A stretch of DNA of 13,697 nt from Gammaproteobacteria bacterium (GTDB lineage Bacteria; Pseudomonadota; Gammaproteobacteria; SZUA-229). The notes under the pieces were generated by a model. That model made no database searches and was not told where the DNA came from. It worked only from the letters and a program-made list of their open reading frames with translations. The stretch covers positions 1 to 13,697 of the forward strand of contig JAGLQT010000179.1 of assembly GCA_023136715.1 (NCBI GenBank), written 5' to 3'. Positions within the stretch are counted from its first letter, which is position 1. Every line of letters begins with the position of its first letter. Positions 13,646 to 13,697 of the stretch are shown here, one piece after another. The position numbers and the translations under genes are program-made.

Positions 13646-13651
13646 TATACT
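13646..13651 (+). promoter_or_regulatory. Candidate -10 element for the right-edge gene
   Basis: TATACT (5 of 6 to the consensus) lies 29 nt before the ATG at 13681. A GC-rich stretch (GCGCG) follows at the predicted start point, as at growth-rate-regulated promoters. The -35 at 17-nt spacing (TCGTCC) is poor. Confidence 0.4.
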
Positions 13652-13680
13652 TGCGCGTCACCAATTAAGTAGATTTATTA

Positions 13681-13697
13681 ATGAGTTACGACGTATC
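13681..13697 (+). CDS. Start of an unidentified gene cut by the right edge
   Basis: Only ATG AGT TAC GAC GTA and two more bases are present, reading MSYDV. The support is position: it follows a promoter-like TATACT and is divergent from the PP-loop ATPase gene. The Shine-Dalgarno is weak (AAGTAGA about 9 nt upstream). The product cannot be named from five residues. Confidence 0.45.

Noticed and set aside
1..13697. CRISPR arrays, tRNA or rRNA genes, transposases, phage genes
   Set aside because: No direct repeat series, cloverleaf-like sequence, rRNA signature or mobile-element protein was seen on either strand by reading.

Overview
The window looks like ordinary chromosome of a moderately AT-rich gammaproteobacterium. 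GreB, a DjlA-type co-chaperone, a TusA-family protein and a large GGDEF/EAL receptor point that way. The TusA/PP-loop pair and the Irr-like Fur-family regulator would fit a sulfur-oxidising or otherwise environmental lineage, but no gene fixes the genus. I saw no tRNA or rRNA gene, IS element, prophage, CRISPR array or att site.

Layout, left to right. (1) The N-terminus of an S9-family serine peptidase runs off the left edge (minus), divergent from a 993-aa membrane GGDEF-EAL sensor (plus). That gene ends in a TTAA shared with the stop of a convergent peptide deformylase (def). (2) def is divergent from an orphan DUF2384 (MbcA/ParS/Xre-type) gene. (3) A long leftward block, 7629 down to 4268, holds a membrane M48-like protein with TPR-like repeats whose zinc motif is degraded, a stand-alone LON N-terminal-domain protein started at an overlapping TTGA, a DjlA-like J-protein, and a 107-aa unknown. 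Three of the four have a quality-control flavour (protease-like, LON substrate-binding, co-chaperone). (4) An intergenic region with two opposed promoters, an FNR/ANR-like box and an inverted repeat precedes a Fur-family regulator (plus). A clear intrinsic terminator follows it, then a dihydrolipoyl dehydrogenase-like flavoprotein. (5) A leftward pair encodes a cupin and a two-TM mini-protein. Divergent from it is a thioredoxin (WCSPC), which converges on greB with one base between the stop codons. (6) A 67-aa arginine-rich small gene (plus) faces a leftward, tightly packed trio: a PP-loop tRNA-thiolation-type ATPase, a TusA-like sulfur carrier (8-nt overlap) and a SpoU/TrmH-type RNA methyltransferase (12-nt gap). 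Together they read as an RNA sulfur/methyl modification operon. (7) The first five codons of another gene lie at the right edge.

No clearly new multi-gene system is visible. The points most worth a second look are the M48 pseudo-protease coupled to a LON-domain protein, the PP-loop/TusA/SpoU trio, and the regulator at 7835 with its promoter architecture.
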